DNA of 64,000 nucleotides from Bacteroides congonensis (GTDB lineage: Bacteria > Bacteroidota > Bacteroidia > Bacteroidales > Bacteroidaceae): positions 62,001 to 126,000 of the forward strand of contig NZ_FQXY01000010.1 of NCBI RefSeq assembly GCF_900130125.1, read 5' to 3'. The position numbers and the translations under genes are program-made. The notes below the pieces were generated by a model. The model did no database searches and was not told the origin of the DNA. It saw only the letters and a list, made by a program, of their open reading frames with translations. Of this stretch, positions 8,539 to 22,134 are shown one piece after another. Position 1 is the stretch's first letter. Every line of letters begins with the position of its first letter.

Positions 8539-9234
8539 TCAATTCAGTTCCGGGATATAGTCAAATCCGGGATTACAATATTTGTCTGACTCTTCGCCAG
8601 TCCCGTCCTCACCGTACTTGTAATATTTAAACTTAATCTTTATCACCCGGTCAGGATTTTCCGCATCTACGTATTTCTCCAAAGGAACAGAGATATAAGC
8701 ACGCCGGTTGTAATACTCCGCATCACTGTTCGCATCATGATATAATAACATATTTACAATGCCTTTTGTTTCCAGTTCGGATATATCTTCCACTATGCCG
8801 AAAACATGTCCCTTGCCGGTGCTGACTTTCAGATTCAGAATCATATTCAGATAATTCCGTCCAAGCCAAATGCTGACCATCTCTACAGGATCAGTCTTTA
8901 CGCCGTCTTTATAAACCGGATCATCTTCCGGCTTGGGCTCCGGCGTCACAAGTGACTGCAAAGAATAAATACGGACACCGCCCGTCAGCAGTTCATAATT
9001 ACTCATTACACGTCTGGAAGTATTCGGAGAAATAGCAGACTTTGTACGGTCTTCCAATACAGGCAACGACTCCCCTTTATCGGGGATAAGCGTCTGTATG
9101 CTACCATCCTCACCGGACACTACTGTAACAAATTCCAGTTGCACCGAAGGATAATAATAGTCGTCATCTCCACAAGCAGTCATCAGGAATAGCAATCCCC
9201 ACAACCAGACTATATGTAATTTACTTCTTCTCAT
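8539..9234 (-). CDS. NigD-like lipoprotein
   Basis: A 231-residue protein with a signal peptide and lipobox ending at TAC, then a GDDDYYYPSVQLEF stretch that is characteristic of NigD-like proteins in Bacteroidales. A beta-rich N-terminal OB-like part is followed by a C-terminal domain ending in KIKFKYYKYG. NigD-like proteins occur near bacteriocin genes in Prevotella but are common elsewhere; the function here is unknown. Its start overlaps the stop of the acyltransferase gene by four bases (ATGA), so translation is probably coupled. Confidence 0.8.
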   Translation of the reverse strand: MRRSKLHIVWLWGLLFLMTACGDDDYYYPSVQLEFVTVVSGEDGSIQTLIPDKGESLPVLEDRTKSAISPNTSRRVMSNYELLTGGVRIYSLQSLVTPEPKPEDDPVYKDGVKTDPVEMVSIWLGRNYLNMILNLKVSTGKGHVFGIVEDISELETKGIVNMLLYHDANSDAEYYNRRAYISVPLEKYVDAENPDRVIKIKFKYYKYGEDGTGEESDKYCNPGFDYIPELN

Positions 9235-10379
9235 TGGCAGGCAGCTAAATGATTTACTAACGGATTGGAATACATCAATAACAACTTCTCACGCAAAAAC
9301 TCCTCATCCTTATTCGGAATATTTATCTTACCCAATTGTTGCTCAATATAGTTTATAAACTGTCGTTTCTCTTCTTCGGTATAGTTAGACGCAAACTTCG
9401 TCGTACCGTTCAGCAAATCGTAAGCCACATAATTACCCGGATAAATACGGTAGTTACGATGGATTCTACGGTCGAGACAAGAAGAAATACGGGCAAACAG
9501 TTCCGGTTTAGGCAATGAACGATCCAGACGTTGCAACTCATCATTCAGACAGGGGGCAACCTGGAAATGGACTCTGCCCTTATATCCGAACAGACCAGTC
9601 TGCATATTAATCAAATCGTCCTGCGTGGTCTTCTTATATCCTTCTACGTCCCTTTTCAATTGAAATTCCTGTGCTTTCAGAAAATCACAAGGGTCATATT
9701 CATATGAAATGGCAAGCGGAGCAATGTTCATTTCCATCAGACGCTCTACCAAATCACCTTCACCACCCATTGCCAGCATCTTCAGGACACTATCCTGTGT
9801 ACGGTCATTGGAGTCTTTCGCACGCCCTTCACGCTGCGCAACCCAGATAGACTGTTTTTTCTGCGAAATGGTGTAATGCATATAACGTGACATCCGTGCC
9901 GAGGATTCAAGCATCTGCCGCATGGTCAATCCCCGCTGCACAATAAAGGATTTGTTGACACGAACCAGTTTCTTAATCCAGGGATAAATCAGCAGATTAT
10001 CCCCAATCGCAATTTCCACGGTATCCATTCCCTGGTCGATCAGCAAAATGGAAAGGAAACCCGAATCAAGGATAATATCCCTATGATTTGATATATAAGT
10101 ATAGGCTTTGCTCTTGTCCGGTATAGCAGTGTGGTCAAGGGTCAATCCGGCCGTATGGTCGGCAGCGATCTTCCACAAAATGCCATAGCAGAATGCTTCC
10201 TGGAAATCCAGTTTTGTCTTACAAGCACGCATTTTCTGCGCCAGAAGTTCGAATGGGACGTTCGGTATAGCTCCTGTGGCGGCTTTCTGAAAAGCCGGAT
10301 CAGCAATCAGTTCCTCAAAGATTTGAGGAAGCTCCTCATCATTATAAGGGCGAATATCATTAAACTCTGTCAAATCCAT
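9231..10379 (-). CDS. 1-acyl-glycerol-3-phosphate acyltransferase-like membrane-lipid enzyme
   Basis: A 382-residue member of the glycerolphosphate acyltransferase superfamily. The block YISNHRDIILDSGFL is the catalytic His/Asp region, here with altered spacing from the textbook HX4D, and VAQREGRAKDSND is the phosphate-binding EGR motif. It probably transfers an acyl chain to a glycerophospholipid precursor at the inner membrane, though no strong membrane segment is seen. I chose the ATG at 10379, eight bases after the ddl stop; the ATG at 10403 would overlap ddl by 17 bases. The 3' end overlaps the NigD-like gene by four bases. Confidence 0.78.
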   Translation of the reverse strand: MDLTEFNDIRPYNDEELPQIFEELIADPAFQKAATGAIPNVPFELLAQKMRACKTKLDFQEAFCYGILWKIAADHTAGLTLDHTAIPDKSKAYTYISNHRDIILDSGFLSILLIDQGMDTVEIAIGDNLLIYPWIKKLVRVNKSFIVQRGLTMRQMLESSARMSRYMHYTISQKKQSIWVAQREGRAKDSNDRTQDSVLKMLAMGGEGDLVERLMEMNIAPLAISYEYDPCDFLKAQEFQLKRDVEGYKKTTQDDLINMQTGLFGYKGRVHFQVAPCLNDELQRLDRSLPKPELFARISSCLDRRIHRNYRIYPGNYVAYDLLNGTTKFASNYTEEEKRQFINYIEQQLGKINIPNKDEEFLREKLLLMYSNPLVNHLAACQ

Positions 10380-10386
10380 AACGCGA

Positions 10387-11361
10387 TTAAAATTTGTTTT
10401 CAATAATATCGGTCATCACATCCTTTATCTCCAGTCCGGCAGCACGCACTTGCTGGGGTATAAAGCTGGTAGCAGTCATTCCCGGAGTTGTATTCACTTC
10501 GAGAAGGTTAAGCTTTTCACCGGCAGTCACTATATAATCCACACGGATAATGCCGGAGCAACCCAATATGTCATAGATAGCCGAAGTCAGCATCTGCACA
10601 CGTCCGGTCAGTTCGTCCGAAATACGCGCAGGTGTGATTTCATCTACCTGACCATTGTATTTTGCATCGTAATCAAAAAACTCATTGTGCGTCACCACTT
10701 CCGTAGGCGGGAATACCACCGATTTCTCTTTGGTCTTATAGCAACCGCAAGTCAGCTCCGTTCCTTCCATAAATGCTTCTACAAGCACTTCTTCCGCTTC
10801 TCCGAAAGCCTTAACAATGGCAGGTTGGATTTGTTCTTTCGTTTTTACTTTCGTAACGCCGAAGCTCGAACCGCCCAGACTGGGCTTGATGAAGCAGGGC
10901 AAACCTATTTTTTCGATCACGTCTTCATCGGAAACCGATTGTCCACGGCGCAGCAGCAGTGATTCGGCAATGCGCACCCCAAAAGCTTTCAGATACTGGT
11001 TGCAGGCAAATTTATCGTAAGTAATGGCAGCAGCCAGTACCCCACAGCAGGAATACGGAATACGCATCATGTCGAAATAGCCTTGCAGGCGGCCATCCTC
11101 ACCCGGTGTGCCATGAATGGTGATATAGGCAAAATCGAACACCACCTTTTCCGTTCCGTTCGTAAAACTAAAATCATTTCTGTCCACCGGAATTCGTTTT
11201 CCGTCCGGCAATTGTACTTCCCAGCGACGGCCTTCCATCTCCACAATGTACAAATTATACTTTTCCTTATCTATAAAGGAATAAATGCCCTGTGCGCTAC
11301 GCAGGGAAACTACGATTTCAGAGGTATCTCCCCCTGCTACGATAGCAATGTTGCGTTTCAT
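10387..11361 (-). CDS. ddl: D-alanine--D-alanine ligase
   Basis: Joins two D-alanines using ATP for the peptidoglycan stem peptide. The 324-residue ATP-grasp protein shows the early loop VAGGDTSE, PSLGGSSFGVTKV, EEVLVEAFMEGTELTCG, and the C-terminal metal and substrate block LLEVNTTPGMTATSFIPQQ. The start overlaps the end of rluD by four bases (ATGA). It sits in an operon with other envelope genes, which fits its role. Confidence 0.96.
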   Translation of the reverse strand: MKRNIAIVAGGDTSEIVVSLRSAQGIYSFIDKEKYNLYIVEMEGRRWEVQLPDGKRIPVDRNDFSFTNGTEKVVFDFAYITIHGTPGEDGRLQGYFDMMRIPYSCCGVLAAAITYDKFACNQYLKAFGVRIAESLLLRRGQSVSDEDVIEKIGLPCFIKPSLGGSSFGVTKVKTKEQIQPAIVKAFGEAEEVLVEAFMEGTELTCGCYKTKEKSVVFPPTEVVTHNEFFDYDAKYNGQVDEITPARISDELTGRVQMLTSAIYDILGCSGIIRVDYIVTAGEKLNLLEVNTTPGMTATSFIPQQVRAAGLEIKDVMTDIIENKF

Positions 11362-12431
11362 TCTAATTCTCTATTACTGATATAGCCTCTCCACTTCTCG
11401 ATAAGCCGGGTCATGTCATCCGGAAGTTCGGAAGTAAAGTGCATCTCTTCACCTGTGACGGGATGCACAAATCCCAACGTCATAGCATGCAAAGCCTGCC
11501 GGGGACAAGTGTCAAAGCAATTATTTACAAACTGTTTATATTTACTGAAATGAGTTCCTTTCAGTATCTCATGGCCGCCATAGCGTTCATCATTGAACAG
11601 CACATGGCCGATATGTTTCATATGAACACGAATCTGATGTGTACGCCCTGTTTCCAGAATACATTCCACGAGAGTGACGTATCCCAACCGTTCCAATACG
11701 CGATAATGGGTTACGGCGTGCTTGCCCACCGTCGGGTCGGACATCACCGCCATTTGCATCCTGTCTCTCGGATTGCGGGCGATATTACCGATGATAGTCC
11801 CTTCATTCTGTTCTACAATTCCCCATACCAGAGCGCGATATTTGCGTTTGGTCGTTTTATTAAAGAATTGAAGTCCCAAATTTGTTTTAGCGTCCGGTGT
11901 TTTGGCAATCACCAATAATCCCGAAGTGTCTTTGTCAATCCGGTGAACAAGTCCGACATGCGGGTCGTTCGCGTCATAATCGGGATTATCCTTCATGTGC
12001 CAGGCAAGGGCATTGACCAGTGTACCGTGGTAATTCCCGTGTCCCGGATGCACTACCAGTCCTGCAGGTTTGTTCACAACCATCAGGTACGGGTCTTCAT
12101 AAACGATAGTAAGGGGGATATCCTCAGGAATAATTTCATTTTCATAGCGCGGACGATCCATCATCACCGTGATGACGTCCAACGGCTTCACTTTATAGCT
12201 ACTCTTCACCGGTTTGCCGTTAGCCATAACGAATCCGTCTTCGGCAGCTTTTTGGATACGGTTGCGCGAAGCATTGACAATACGTTCGAACAGATATTTG
12301 TCGACTCTGACCATCGCCTGACCTTTGTCTACAACCACACGGAAGTGTTCGTAAAGTTGGGCTTCGTCACCGACAGGTTCTATATCATCCAAGTCATTTT
12401 CCAGTCCGTCCGGAAGTTCTTCCTCTATCAT
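11358..12431 (-). CDS. rluD: 23S rRNA pseudouridine synthase, RluD type
   Basis: Converts uridines to pseudouridine in 23S rRNA. The 357-residue protein has an N-terminal S4 RNA-binding domain (VRVDKYLFERIVNASRNRIQ, about residues 40-100) and a catalytic domain with VVNKPAGLVVHPGHGN and VGLVHRIDKDTSGLLV, whose Asp is the catalytic residue; ETGRTHQIRVH follows. The N-terminus carries an acidic extension of about 35 residues. The gene lies 26 bases after the PASTA gene and overlaps ddl by four bases. Confidence 0.93.
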   Translation of the reverse strand: MIEEELPDGLENDLDDIEPVGDEAQLYEHFRVVVDKGQAMVRVDKYLFERIVNASRNRIQKAAEDGFVMANGKPVKSSYKVKPLDVITVMMDRPRYENEIIPEDIPLTIVYEDPYLMVVNKPAGLVVHPGHGNYHGTLVNALAWHMKDNPDYDANDPHVGLVHRIDKDTSGLLVIAKTPDAKTNLGLQFFNKTTKRKYRALVWGIVEQNEGTIIGNIARNPRDRMQMAVMSDPTVGKHAVTHYRVLERLGYVTLVECILETGRTHQIRVHMKHIGHVLFNDERYGGHEILKGTHFSKYKQFVNNCFDTCPRQALHAMTLGFVHPVTGEEMHFTSELPDDMTRLIEKWRGYISNRELE

Positions 12432-12457
12432 GTGAGTCTGTTTCTGTTATTTATCAA

Positions 12458-13108
12458 TTAAAACCAACTATCGTCTTGAGCAGGTGATGTTTCCGATGCC
12501 ACAGGCTTTTCCGTATCCGCATCGGTATCTATGGAGTCTTCTTCGGCCATATCGCCTGCTCCGTCTCCTACCATTAACGTCAGGGAAGCACCCATAGGTA
12601 TTTTTTCTCCTGCTGTCAACTGGCGTCCCTGATACTTCACACCATACACCCAGTCTTTCTCGCCATGTATCAACTGAATTTCAGTCAGCTTGAAACCGGC
12701 ACTCTGCAACTTGGCTTCCGCCTGCCGAAGGGAACTATTATCAGCGACATCAGGAATGACGCGCAAAGGAATATCCAATGTATTGACCGTCAGGTAGACA
12801 GTACGGCCTTCTTTTACTTTTTCTCCAACTCCCGGCTTCAGTTCAAGAATTATACCTGCCGCCTCATCCTTGACATACTTGGTGTCGGAAATCACACATA
12901 CCAGCCCGTAATTGCGGAACATTTTTGTGGCTTCTTCCACCGTCATACCTTTCACATCAGGCACCATGACAGTTTCCCCATGATGCGTATGTATGTCAAG
13001 CCATTTCAACACACCGAATACCATAACTATCACCACCACAATCATGGCGATAATATTCAACCAGAAAAATTTATTTGTTTTAAAAGAAAAGAATTCTTTA
13101 ATAGTCAT
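12458..13108 (-). CDS. Membrane-anchored PASTA-domain protein
   Basis: About 216 residues: a short cytoplasmic segment, one transmembrane helix (FWLNIIAMIVVVIVMVFGVLK), then two or three PASTA repeats outside (VPDVKGMTVEEATKMFRNYGL; VIPDVADNSSLRQAEAKL; LTAGEKIPMGASLTLMVG). A Ser/Thr/Asp-rich tail ends in DDSWF. PASTA domains bind muropeptides or beta-lactams; here no kinase domain is attached. A −7 box (TATCTTTG on the minus strand, 13131-13138) puts transcription start near 13124, so the ATG at 13108 or 13114 is the real start and a longer reading to 13144 is excluded. First gene of the operon with rluD and ddl. Confidence 0.85.
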   Translation of the reverse strand: MTIKEFFSFKTNKFFWLNIIAMIVVVIVMVFGVLKWLDIHTHHGETVMVPDVKGMTVEEATKMFRNYGLVCVISDTKYVKDEAAGIILELKPGVGEKVKEGRTVYLTVNTLDIPLRVIPDVADNSSLRQAEAKLQSAGFKLTEIQLIHGEKDWVYGVKYQGRQLTAGEKIPMGASLTLMVGDGAGDMAEEDSIDTDADTEKPVASETSPAQDDSWF

Positions 13109-13130
13109 ACGCATTGCTGTTAATATGCGC

Positions 13131-13138
13131 CAAAGATA
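13131..13138 (-). promoter_or_regulatory. Bacteroides −7 box of the PASTA-rluD-ddl operon
   Basis: TATCTTTG on the minus strand matches TAnnTTTG. It implies a leader of only about 15-20 nt and decides the start codon of the PASTA gene. Confidence 0.6.
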
Positions 13139-13188
13139 CGACAAAATAGTTGAATTTATGAAAAGTAGGCGATGAAAAATGTCCTCAT

Positions 13189-13308
13189 TTACGATGCAAG
13201 GACACTAATCATCGCCAGAATTGCTGCAACTATAATCCCCACTCCTATAGATTTCAACAACCTTATTATGATTATACGGGTTTTCAAGTCCCGGATATAT
13301 TCTTTCAT
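13189..13308 (-). CDS. Possible 39-residue single-pass membrane peptide
   Basis: This minus-strand frame is too short for a usual gene-length cut-off. It encodes a basic start (MKEYIRDLKTRIIIIRLLK) followed by a hydrophobic helix (SIGVGIIVAAILAMISVLA) and a stop. The arrangement of charge then helix is typical of small inner-membrane proteins, with the basic end inside. It lies between rpmH and the PASTA operon and reads in the same direction. No homologue is recognised; the coding call rests on composition and organisation only. Confidence 0.5.
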   Translation of the reverse strand: MKEYIRDLKTRIIIIRLLKSIGVGIIVAAILAMISVLAS

Positions 13309-13413
13309 CGTATATGTTTGCTTATGTTTTTCTATATTCGGCTACAAAGAAAAGCAAAAAACAATAAACGAGTGCCAACAACGGAGTCTTTTAACATTCT
13401 ATTTTTCAAAAAA

Positions 13414-13467
13414 TCATGGAAACAAAAAAGGCGGAGAATTTGGTCTCCGCCTTTTTTGTTTCCATGA
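13414..13467. terminator. Strong bidirectional terminator after rpmH
   Basis: A perfect 24-bp stem (13414-13437 with 13444-13467) encloses a 6-nt loop. Both strands have GC-rich stems (GGCGGAGA/TCTCCGCC) followed by TTTTTTGTTT. It ends rpmH transcription 10 bases after its stop. Confidence 0.9.
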
Positions 13468-13477
13468 TGGCAACTGA

Positions 13478-13639
13478 TTACCACTTCTGTCCGTTGTACT
13501 CATCAGAAACAGTCAGTTTCTTTCTGCCTTTTGCACGGCGGGCTGCTAACACTCTACGACCGTTAGCGGATGCCATTCTCTCACGGAAACCGTGTTTGTT
13601 CTTTCTCTTTCTGTTAGAGGGTTGAAATGTTCTTTTCAT
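13478..13639 (-). CDS. rpmH: 50S ribosomal protein L34
   Basis: A 53-residue, highly basic protein starting [18 protein letters not shown] and containing [19 protein letters not shown], the universal L34 signature; it ends in a short Bacteroidetes-type tail, DEYNGQKW. L34 sits in the large ribosomal subunit near the exit-tunnel region. The gene is divergent from efp with about 190 bp between them. Unlike many bacteria, it is not next to dnaA or rnpA. Confidence 0.97.
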   Translation of the reverse strand: MKRTFQPSNRKRKNKHGFRERMASANGRRVLAARRAKGRKKLTVSDEYNGQKW

Positions 13640-13765
13640 TACTGTATCTTGTTTTTATGTTATTATTCTACGTAATCGGGCTGCAAAAATAGGCACTTTT
13701 TTTAAATTAACCAAGAGATAACTCATTTTTGCTCAAAAGTTTTTGTGTTTTTTACCGATTTAGAT

Positions 13766-13773
13766 TACTTTTG
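13766..13773 (+). promoter_or_regulatory. Bacteroides −7 box of efp
   Basis: TACTTTTG matches TAnnTTTG and lies 58 bases before the efp ATG. TTTTTG/TTTTGTG words upstream can serve as the −33 element. Confidence 0.6.
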
Positions 13774-13831
13774 CACTCGATTTCCCGTGAAAACAATTAA
13801 ATTACAATAATATAAAAAGAAAAACAGCAGT

Positions 13832-14398
13832 ATGATTAATGCTCAAGACATCAAAAACGGAACTTGTATCCGTATGGACGGAAAGCTCTATTTCTGTATT
13901 GAATTCCTGCATGTAAAACCAGGTAAAGGTAACACTTTCATGCGTACTAAACTGAAAGATGTAGTTAGCGGATACGTTCTGGAACGTCGTTTCAACATCG
14001 GTGAAAAACTGGAAGATGTACGTGTTGAACGTCGTCCCTACCAATTCTTATATAAAGAGGGAGAAGATTATATCTTCATGAATCAGGAAACTTTTGACCA
14101 GCACCCTATCGCTCACGATTTGATTAACGGTGTTGACTTCCTGCTCGAAGGTATGGTATTGGATGTAGTTTCCGATGCTTCTACAGAAACTGTACTTTAC
14201 GCTGATATGCCAATTAAAGTTCAGATGAAAGTAACTTACACAGAGCCAGGATTGAAAGGTGATACAGCTACTAACACATTGAAACCTGCCACTGTAGAAT
14301 CAGGCGCAACTGTTCGTGTTCCGTTGTTCATCAGCGAAGGCGAAACAATCGAAATTGATACTCGCGACGGTTCTTACGTAGGACGCGTGAAAGCATAA
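13832..14398 (+). CDS. efp: Translation elongation factor P
   Basis: Relieves ribosome stalling at consecutive prolines. The 188-residue, three-domain protein shows the N-terminal KOW-like domain with the tip loop HVKPGKGNTF, whose Lys32 is the position modified in other EF-Ps. The central and C-terminal OB domains include DVVSDASTETV and the family signature near the end, PLFISEGETIEIDTRDGSYVGR. No lysyl-modification genes (epmA/epmB) are nearby. A hairpin terminator follows directly. Confidence 0.97.
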   Translation: MINAQDIKNGTCIRMDGKLYFCIEFLHVKPGKGNTFMRTKLKDVVSGYVLERRFNIGEKLEDVRVERRPYQFLYKEGEDYIFMNQETFDQHPIAHDLINGVDFLLEGMVLDVVSDASTETVLYADMPIKVQMKVTYTEPGLKGDTATNTLKPATVESGATVRVPLFISEGETIEIDTRDGSYVGRVKA

Positions 14399-14410
14399 TT
14401 TACAAGAACA

Positions 14411-14454
14411 TATAAAAATAGCCGGGAGTCATTGGACTTCCGGCTATTTTTATA
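14411..14454. terminator. Bidirectional terminator between efp and alkaline phosphatase
   Basis: A 15-bp stem (14411-14425 with 14440-14454, core AGCCGG/CCGGCT) is flanked by A- and T-runs on opposite sides, serving the two converging genes. Confidence 0.88.
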
Positions 14455-14471
14455 TACATACGGTTCTATTC

Positions 14472-15872
14472 TTATTTGTATCCTGCCGCTTTGGCAATTC
14501 TCTTCGGAATTTCAGTATTGTCTATCTTTTCACCAAACAAGTGAGAACCGGCTCCGATAGCGAATACCGGAACAAAACCTGCAGAGTGTCCGCCGCTTAC
14601 CCAGCCGACCATAGATATTTCATCCATCACCTCTTTGGCACGTGCAGCCATCGGTTCGCTTTTTGAGTACATGCTTTCTGCAAATACTACCTTATTTTTC
14701 ACGAATGACTTTTCAAATTCATCACGCAATTTCTTTTCCTGCTCCCAAGAGATAGGAAATTGTTTCCAGAAGCCCATTTCCTCACCAAGGAATGTTTTCA
14801 TGTCTTCCCAAGTCACTTTATTGCCTTTTGATTTTCTCAATTCGCTGATACGTTGTGAAAGTCCATCAGCAGAATGTTTCTGATATTGCAATGCTTTCAG
14901 GTTCAACGCATACTTTCCTGTACCAAGTACGATACCACCTGTTTCATGGTCGGCAGTGACAACAATTAAAGTTTCTTTCGGGTGCTTCTTATAGAATTCG
15001 TAAGCTACCTTAACAGCATCGTCCATATCTTTCACTTCATTGAACACAGTAGCGGCGTCATTAGCATGGCAAGCCCAGTCGATCTTTCCACCCTCTACCA
15101 TCAGGAAGAAGCCTTTGTTCTTGCCTTTCGTCAGGAAGTCGATAGCGCTTTCGGTAATCTGTGCCAATGTCAAATCACCCTCTTTGCGGTCAATGGCATA
15201 AGGCAGGCAGGACGGATTTGCTCCTTCTTCCTGGATAAGAATCATTTTGTCAGCTTTGCCGGCTTTCGCTTTATAGTCATTGTAACCACGCGCCACTGTA
15301 TATCCTGCTTCTTCAAAAATAGGGAAAATACTCGGAGCCTCTTTCTTGTCAAAAGAGGTATTCGGTTTCAGGAAACCACCGCCTGCATAGAAGTCAAAAT
15401 TAGCCTTTGGTAAGTCAAGGGCAATTTCATAATTCATACCACGGTCCGGTTGGTGTGCGTAAAATGCGGCCGGAGTGGCATGGTCTACACTAACAGAAGT
15501 AGTGACACCTACTTTCTTGCCGGCTTTCTTCGCTTTTTCGGCTACTGTCTGAATCGCATTCTTATCTTCTCCTACAGAAATAGCATGATTATACGTTTTC
15601 TGCCCCGTAGCCAATGCAGTGCCTGCGGCAGCAGAGTCGGTTACTGAATTTGTCGCAGAGAAAGTAGTTGCCATGGTAGCAACCGGGAATTGAGTGAATA
15701 ACAAAGGTTCGACACCAATACGTCCGTTTTGAAGTTCGGCCTGGTACATCTCCGTACCATTCACTTGGTTCACTCCCATCCCATCCCCGATGAAATAGAA
15801 TACGTACTTTGCCTGACCGTTTGCAACAACGGAGATAAGGACAAAGAACAGTGTGTAGATTAACTTTTTCAT
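14472..15872 (-). CDS. Alkaline phosphatase, exported
   Basis: Hydrolyses phosphate monoesters in the periplasm. The 466-residue protein has a signal peptide (MKKLIYTLFFVLISVVANGQ) and the family's metal and nucleophile motifs in order: FIGDGMGVNQ (metal-binding Asp), SVTDSAAAGTALATG (catalytic Ser), VEGGKIDWACHAND, VVTADHETGG (metal ligands), and SGGHSAGFVPVFAIGAG (metal-binding His). It lies convergent with efp and 75 bases downstream of susR on the same strand. No Pho-type regulatory site is evident. Confidence 0.93.
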   Translation of the reverse strand: MKKLIYTLFFVLISVVANGQAKYVFYFIGDGMGVNQVNGTEMYQAELQNGRIGVEPLLFTQFPVATMATTFSATNSVTDSAAAGTALATGQKTYNHAISVGEDKNAIQTVAEKAKKAGKKVGVTTSVSVDHATPAAFYAHQPDRGMNYEIALDLPKANFDFYAGGGFLKPNTSFDKKEAPSIFPIFEEAGYTVARGYNDYKAKAGKADKMILIQEEGANPSCLPYAIDRKEGDLTLAQITESAIDFLTKGKNKGFFLMVEGGKIDWACHANDAATVFNEVKDMDDAVKVAYEFYKKHPKETLIVVTADHETGGIVLGTGKYALNLKALQYQKHSADGLSQRISELRKSKGNKVTWEDMKTFLGEEMGFWKQFPISWEQEKKLRDEFEKSFVKNKVVFAESMYSKSEPMAARAKEVMDEISMVGWVSGGHSAGFVPVFAIGAGSHLFGEKIDNTEIPKRIAKAAGYK

Positions 15873-15947
15873 TTTTTAGTAAGTTTATTATTAGATTAGT
15901 CGTCTACAAAGATAGGAAAAAAAAGAAGAAATTAACCGGATGCCATA

Positions 15948-17540
15948 TTACAAATTCATCACATCTTGCTCAAACCTGTCCTTATCACCGGCAGCCTTGT
16001 TACGCATCCGGCTACGATAATTATAAATGGTAGCCAGAGAATATCCCAAGAAATGGGCAATCTTGTTACTATCTACCACTCCCAGACGAATAAGGGCAAA
16101 AATACGGAGTTCCGTTGTCAGCAGTTCGTCGGATTTCGGATATATGCGCCCCTCTTCTACCAGCAAATCATTAAAAGCGGTAATGAAATTAGGGAACAGT
16201 TTCAGGAAGGACTTGTCGAACTCATTATAAAATTCATTCCGTTCGTCACGGATGAACTGCTCGGACTTTATGGCTTTGAACAGGTCTTCGATACGGGATG
16301 CCATAGCCAATTTTGCCAATGAACGGCGATAAGTTTCCAGTTTATCCAGATAGTTGACACATCTATCGAGATAACGGGCGATATATACTTCTTTAATTTT
16401 CCCCGTTTGTTCTAGTTCTTTGTTTACTGCCTGCATTTGTTTGTTCGCCAAACTTAAATCACGCCGCATGGCAGACAGTTTCTTCATCCAGCGATACAAA
16501 TAGAAAACGGCAATGAGAAGAAAGAAAGATAGCATACTGACGCTGACAAGCATTGCCTGTGAAACCGCACGTTCTTTTTCTTCCTTCAGTTTATAAGCCT
16601 TGTCGATAATAGGAAAAAATTCGGTCACCTCAATAAAACGCAGGCGGGCATTGCAAGCTACGGCGTCTTCCATCGAACAGCTCAGATATTTGTAAGCGCG
16701 GTCTACATCACCCAATTCATACATCAGGTGCGCCAGCTTCTGCAACGAAGCATACTCCCTGACAGAAGATTCCAAATCAGCAATAGCTGTCAATATCAGA
16801 TAATAGACTTCTTGTTCCGTATCTTTTTTCATCCCATACGCTTCGGACATCGTATAATATATATATACTTTCTGACGCTCGTCGGCCGCATCTTTCAGCG
16901 CGTCACCAAGCATCACCAAAGCCGTATCAGCTTTGCCTGTGACGATGCATTGTTCTGCCAATACAATCGTGCGGTTTATTTCCGGCGGCATAATACTTAT
17001 GATGGAGTCGCGGTATAGATCAGTCTTCTTCAGATATTTCTTCTTTTCTTCCCGATTGGTGGTATAGTCTGCAAGCCAGCCATAGCAGGCACGATACGTC
17101 TGATAATAGGACAACAATGTTTGTTCGTCCAACTTCGCCGGATTTATTTTCTCCAGTTCTTCCATGGCTTCAATGTACATTCCCATCACTCCCAATGCCG
17201 TGGCGCGGTCAATGATTATCTCGTTTGCTAATTCCGGACGTTCCAGTTGAGGAAGAATCTGCTGTCTCCTATTTATATAATGAAGCGCAGAATCTGCCTG
17301 ATAATGAAGATAGGCATCGAATAACGAACCATATAACCTATATTTATCAGCAGGAGTAACCGAATGGGCAAGTTGCACTTTCAAAGCATCAATATCCTTC
17401 TCTTTCTGAATCTGAAAGGTTTCTTTCTTATTTATAATATCATCCAGCCTTTTAAGAACTGCCGCATTATCTGTCTGTTTTGCAAATAGCAAAATCGGGC
17501 AAACTAAAAGAAAAGCGAAGATATAGGTTATATTTCTCAT
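15948..17540 (-). CDS. susR: SusR-like membrane-spanning regulator of starch genes
   Basis: Activator of the sus genes in response to maltose or larger starch products (known for B. thetaiotaomicron SusR). The 530-residue protein has an N-terminal signal or anchor segment ([20 protein letters not shown]), a TPR-like helical periplasmic part to about residue 320, a transmembrane helix ([22 protein letters not shown], about 329-350), a coiled-coil linker ([15 protein letters not shown]), and a C-terminal cytoplasmic part with a helix-turn-helix ([28 protein letters not shown]). It is divergent from susA. The identification uses position, length and layout; the effector is inferred from the homologue. 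Confidence 0.9.
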   Translation of the reverse strand: MRNITYIFAFLLVCPILLFAKQTDNAAVLKRLDDIINKKETFQIQKEKDIDALKVQLAHSVTPADKYRLYGSLFDAYLHYQADSALHYINRRQQILPQLERPELANEIIIDRATALGVMGMYIEAMEELEKINPAKLDEQTLLSYYQTYRACYGWLADYTTNREEKKKYLKKTDLYRDSIISIMPPEINRTIVLAEQCIVTGKADTALVMLGDALKDAADERQKVYIYYTMSEAYGMKKDTEQEVYYLILTAIADLESSVREYASLQKLAHLMYELGDVDRAYKYLSCSMEDAVACNARLRFIEVTEFFPIIDKAYKLKEEKERAVSQAMLVSVSMLSFFLLIAVFYLYRWMKKLSAMRRDLSLANKQMQAVNKELEQTGKIKEVYIARYLDRCVNYLDKLETYRRSLAKLAMASRIEDLFKAIKSEQFIRDERNEFYNEFDKSFLKLFPNFITAFNDLLVEEGRIYPKSDELLTTELRIFALIRLGVVDSNKIAHFLGYSLATIYNYRSRMRNKAAGDKDRFEQDVMNL

Positions 17541-17562
17541 AGGTCACTTTTTAAAGATGTCA

Positions 17563-17570
17563 CAAATATA
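17563..17570 (-). promoter_or_regulatory. Bacteroides −7 box of susR
   Basis: TATATTTG on the minus strand lies 22 bases upstream of the susR start codon, giving a leader of about 15 nt. It is independent of the susA promoter, so susR expression can be constitutive. Confidence 0.55.
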
Positions 17571-17623
17571 ATGAATATAGTAATGATTATGAAATATACG
17601 GTCAAAATAATTTTAATTCCTAC

Positions 17624-19637
<2,014 letters not shown>

Positions 19638-19653
19638 AAATGTTCACTACGAC

Positions 19654-19771
19654 TTATATTTATCCGTATTCACAGAATGCTTATTCAACTATAAATCAAA
19701 ACAATAAACTTCATACTAACTTGTATTTTTATTCTAATTGACAGACTCAGTCCAGACGGTCGCTACATTTG
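19654..19771 (+). promoter_or_regulatory. susB operon promoter, matching the susA promoter motif by motif
   Basis: The −7 box TACATTTG is at 19764-19771. ATTCTA at 19731 is 33 bases upstream of it, the proximal T-rich motif starts at 19721, TCAAAACAATAA at 19696, and the distal TTATATTTATCC motif at 19654. All offsets equal those before susA (67, 25 and 33 bases). The start of susB lies 65 bases beyond the −7 box. Confidence 0.75.
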
Positions 19772-19820
19772 CAATATCCGAAACAAAAAGAATAAAATTA
19801 TCAGTTAGCTCACAATTTAA

Positions 19821-22046
<2,226 letters not shown>

Positions 22047-22134
22047 GGGAATAAGATTGGGAGAATATAGTTTTCAATAGGTATTTTTTAGAGAGAAATA
22101 TTTGATTTTGATAAAATAACTTTAAATTAGAGAC

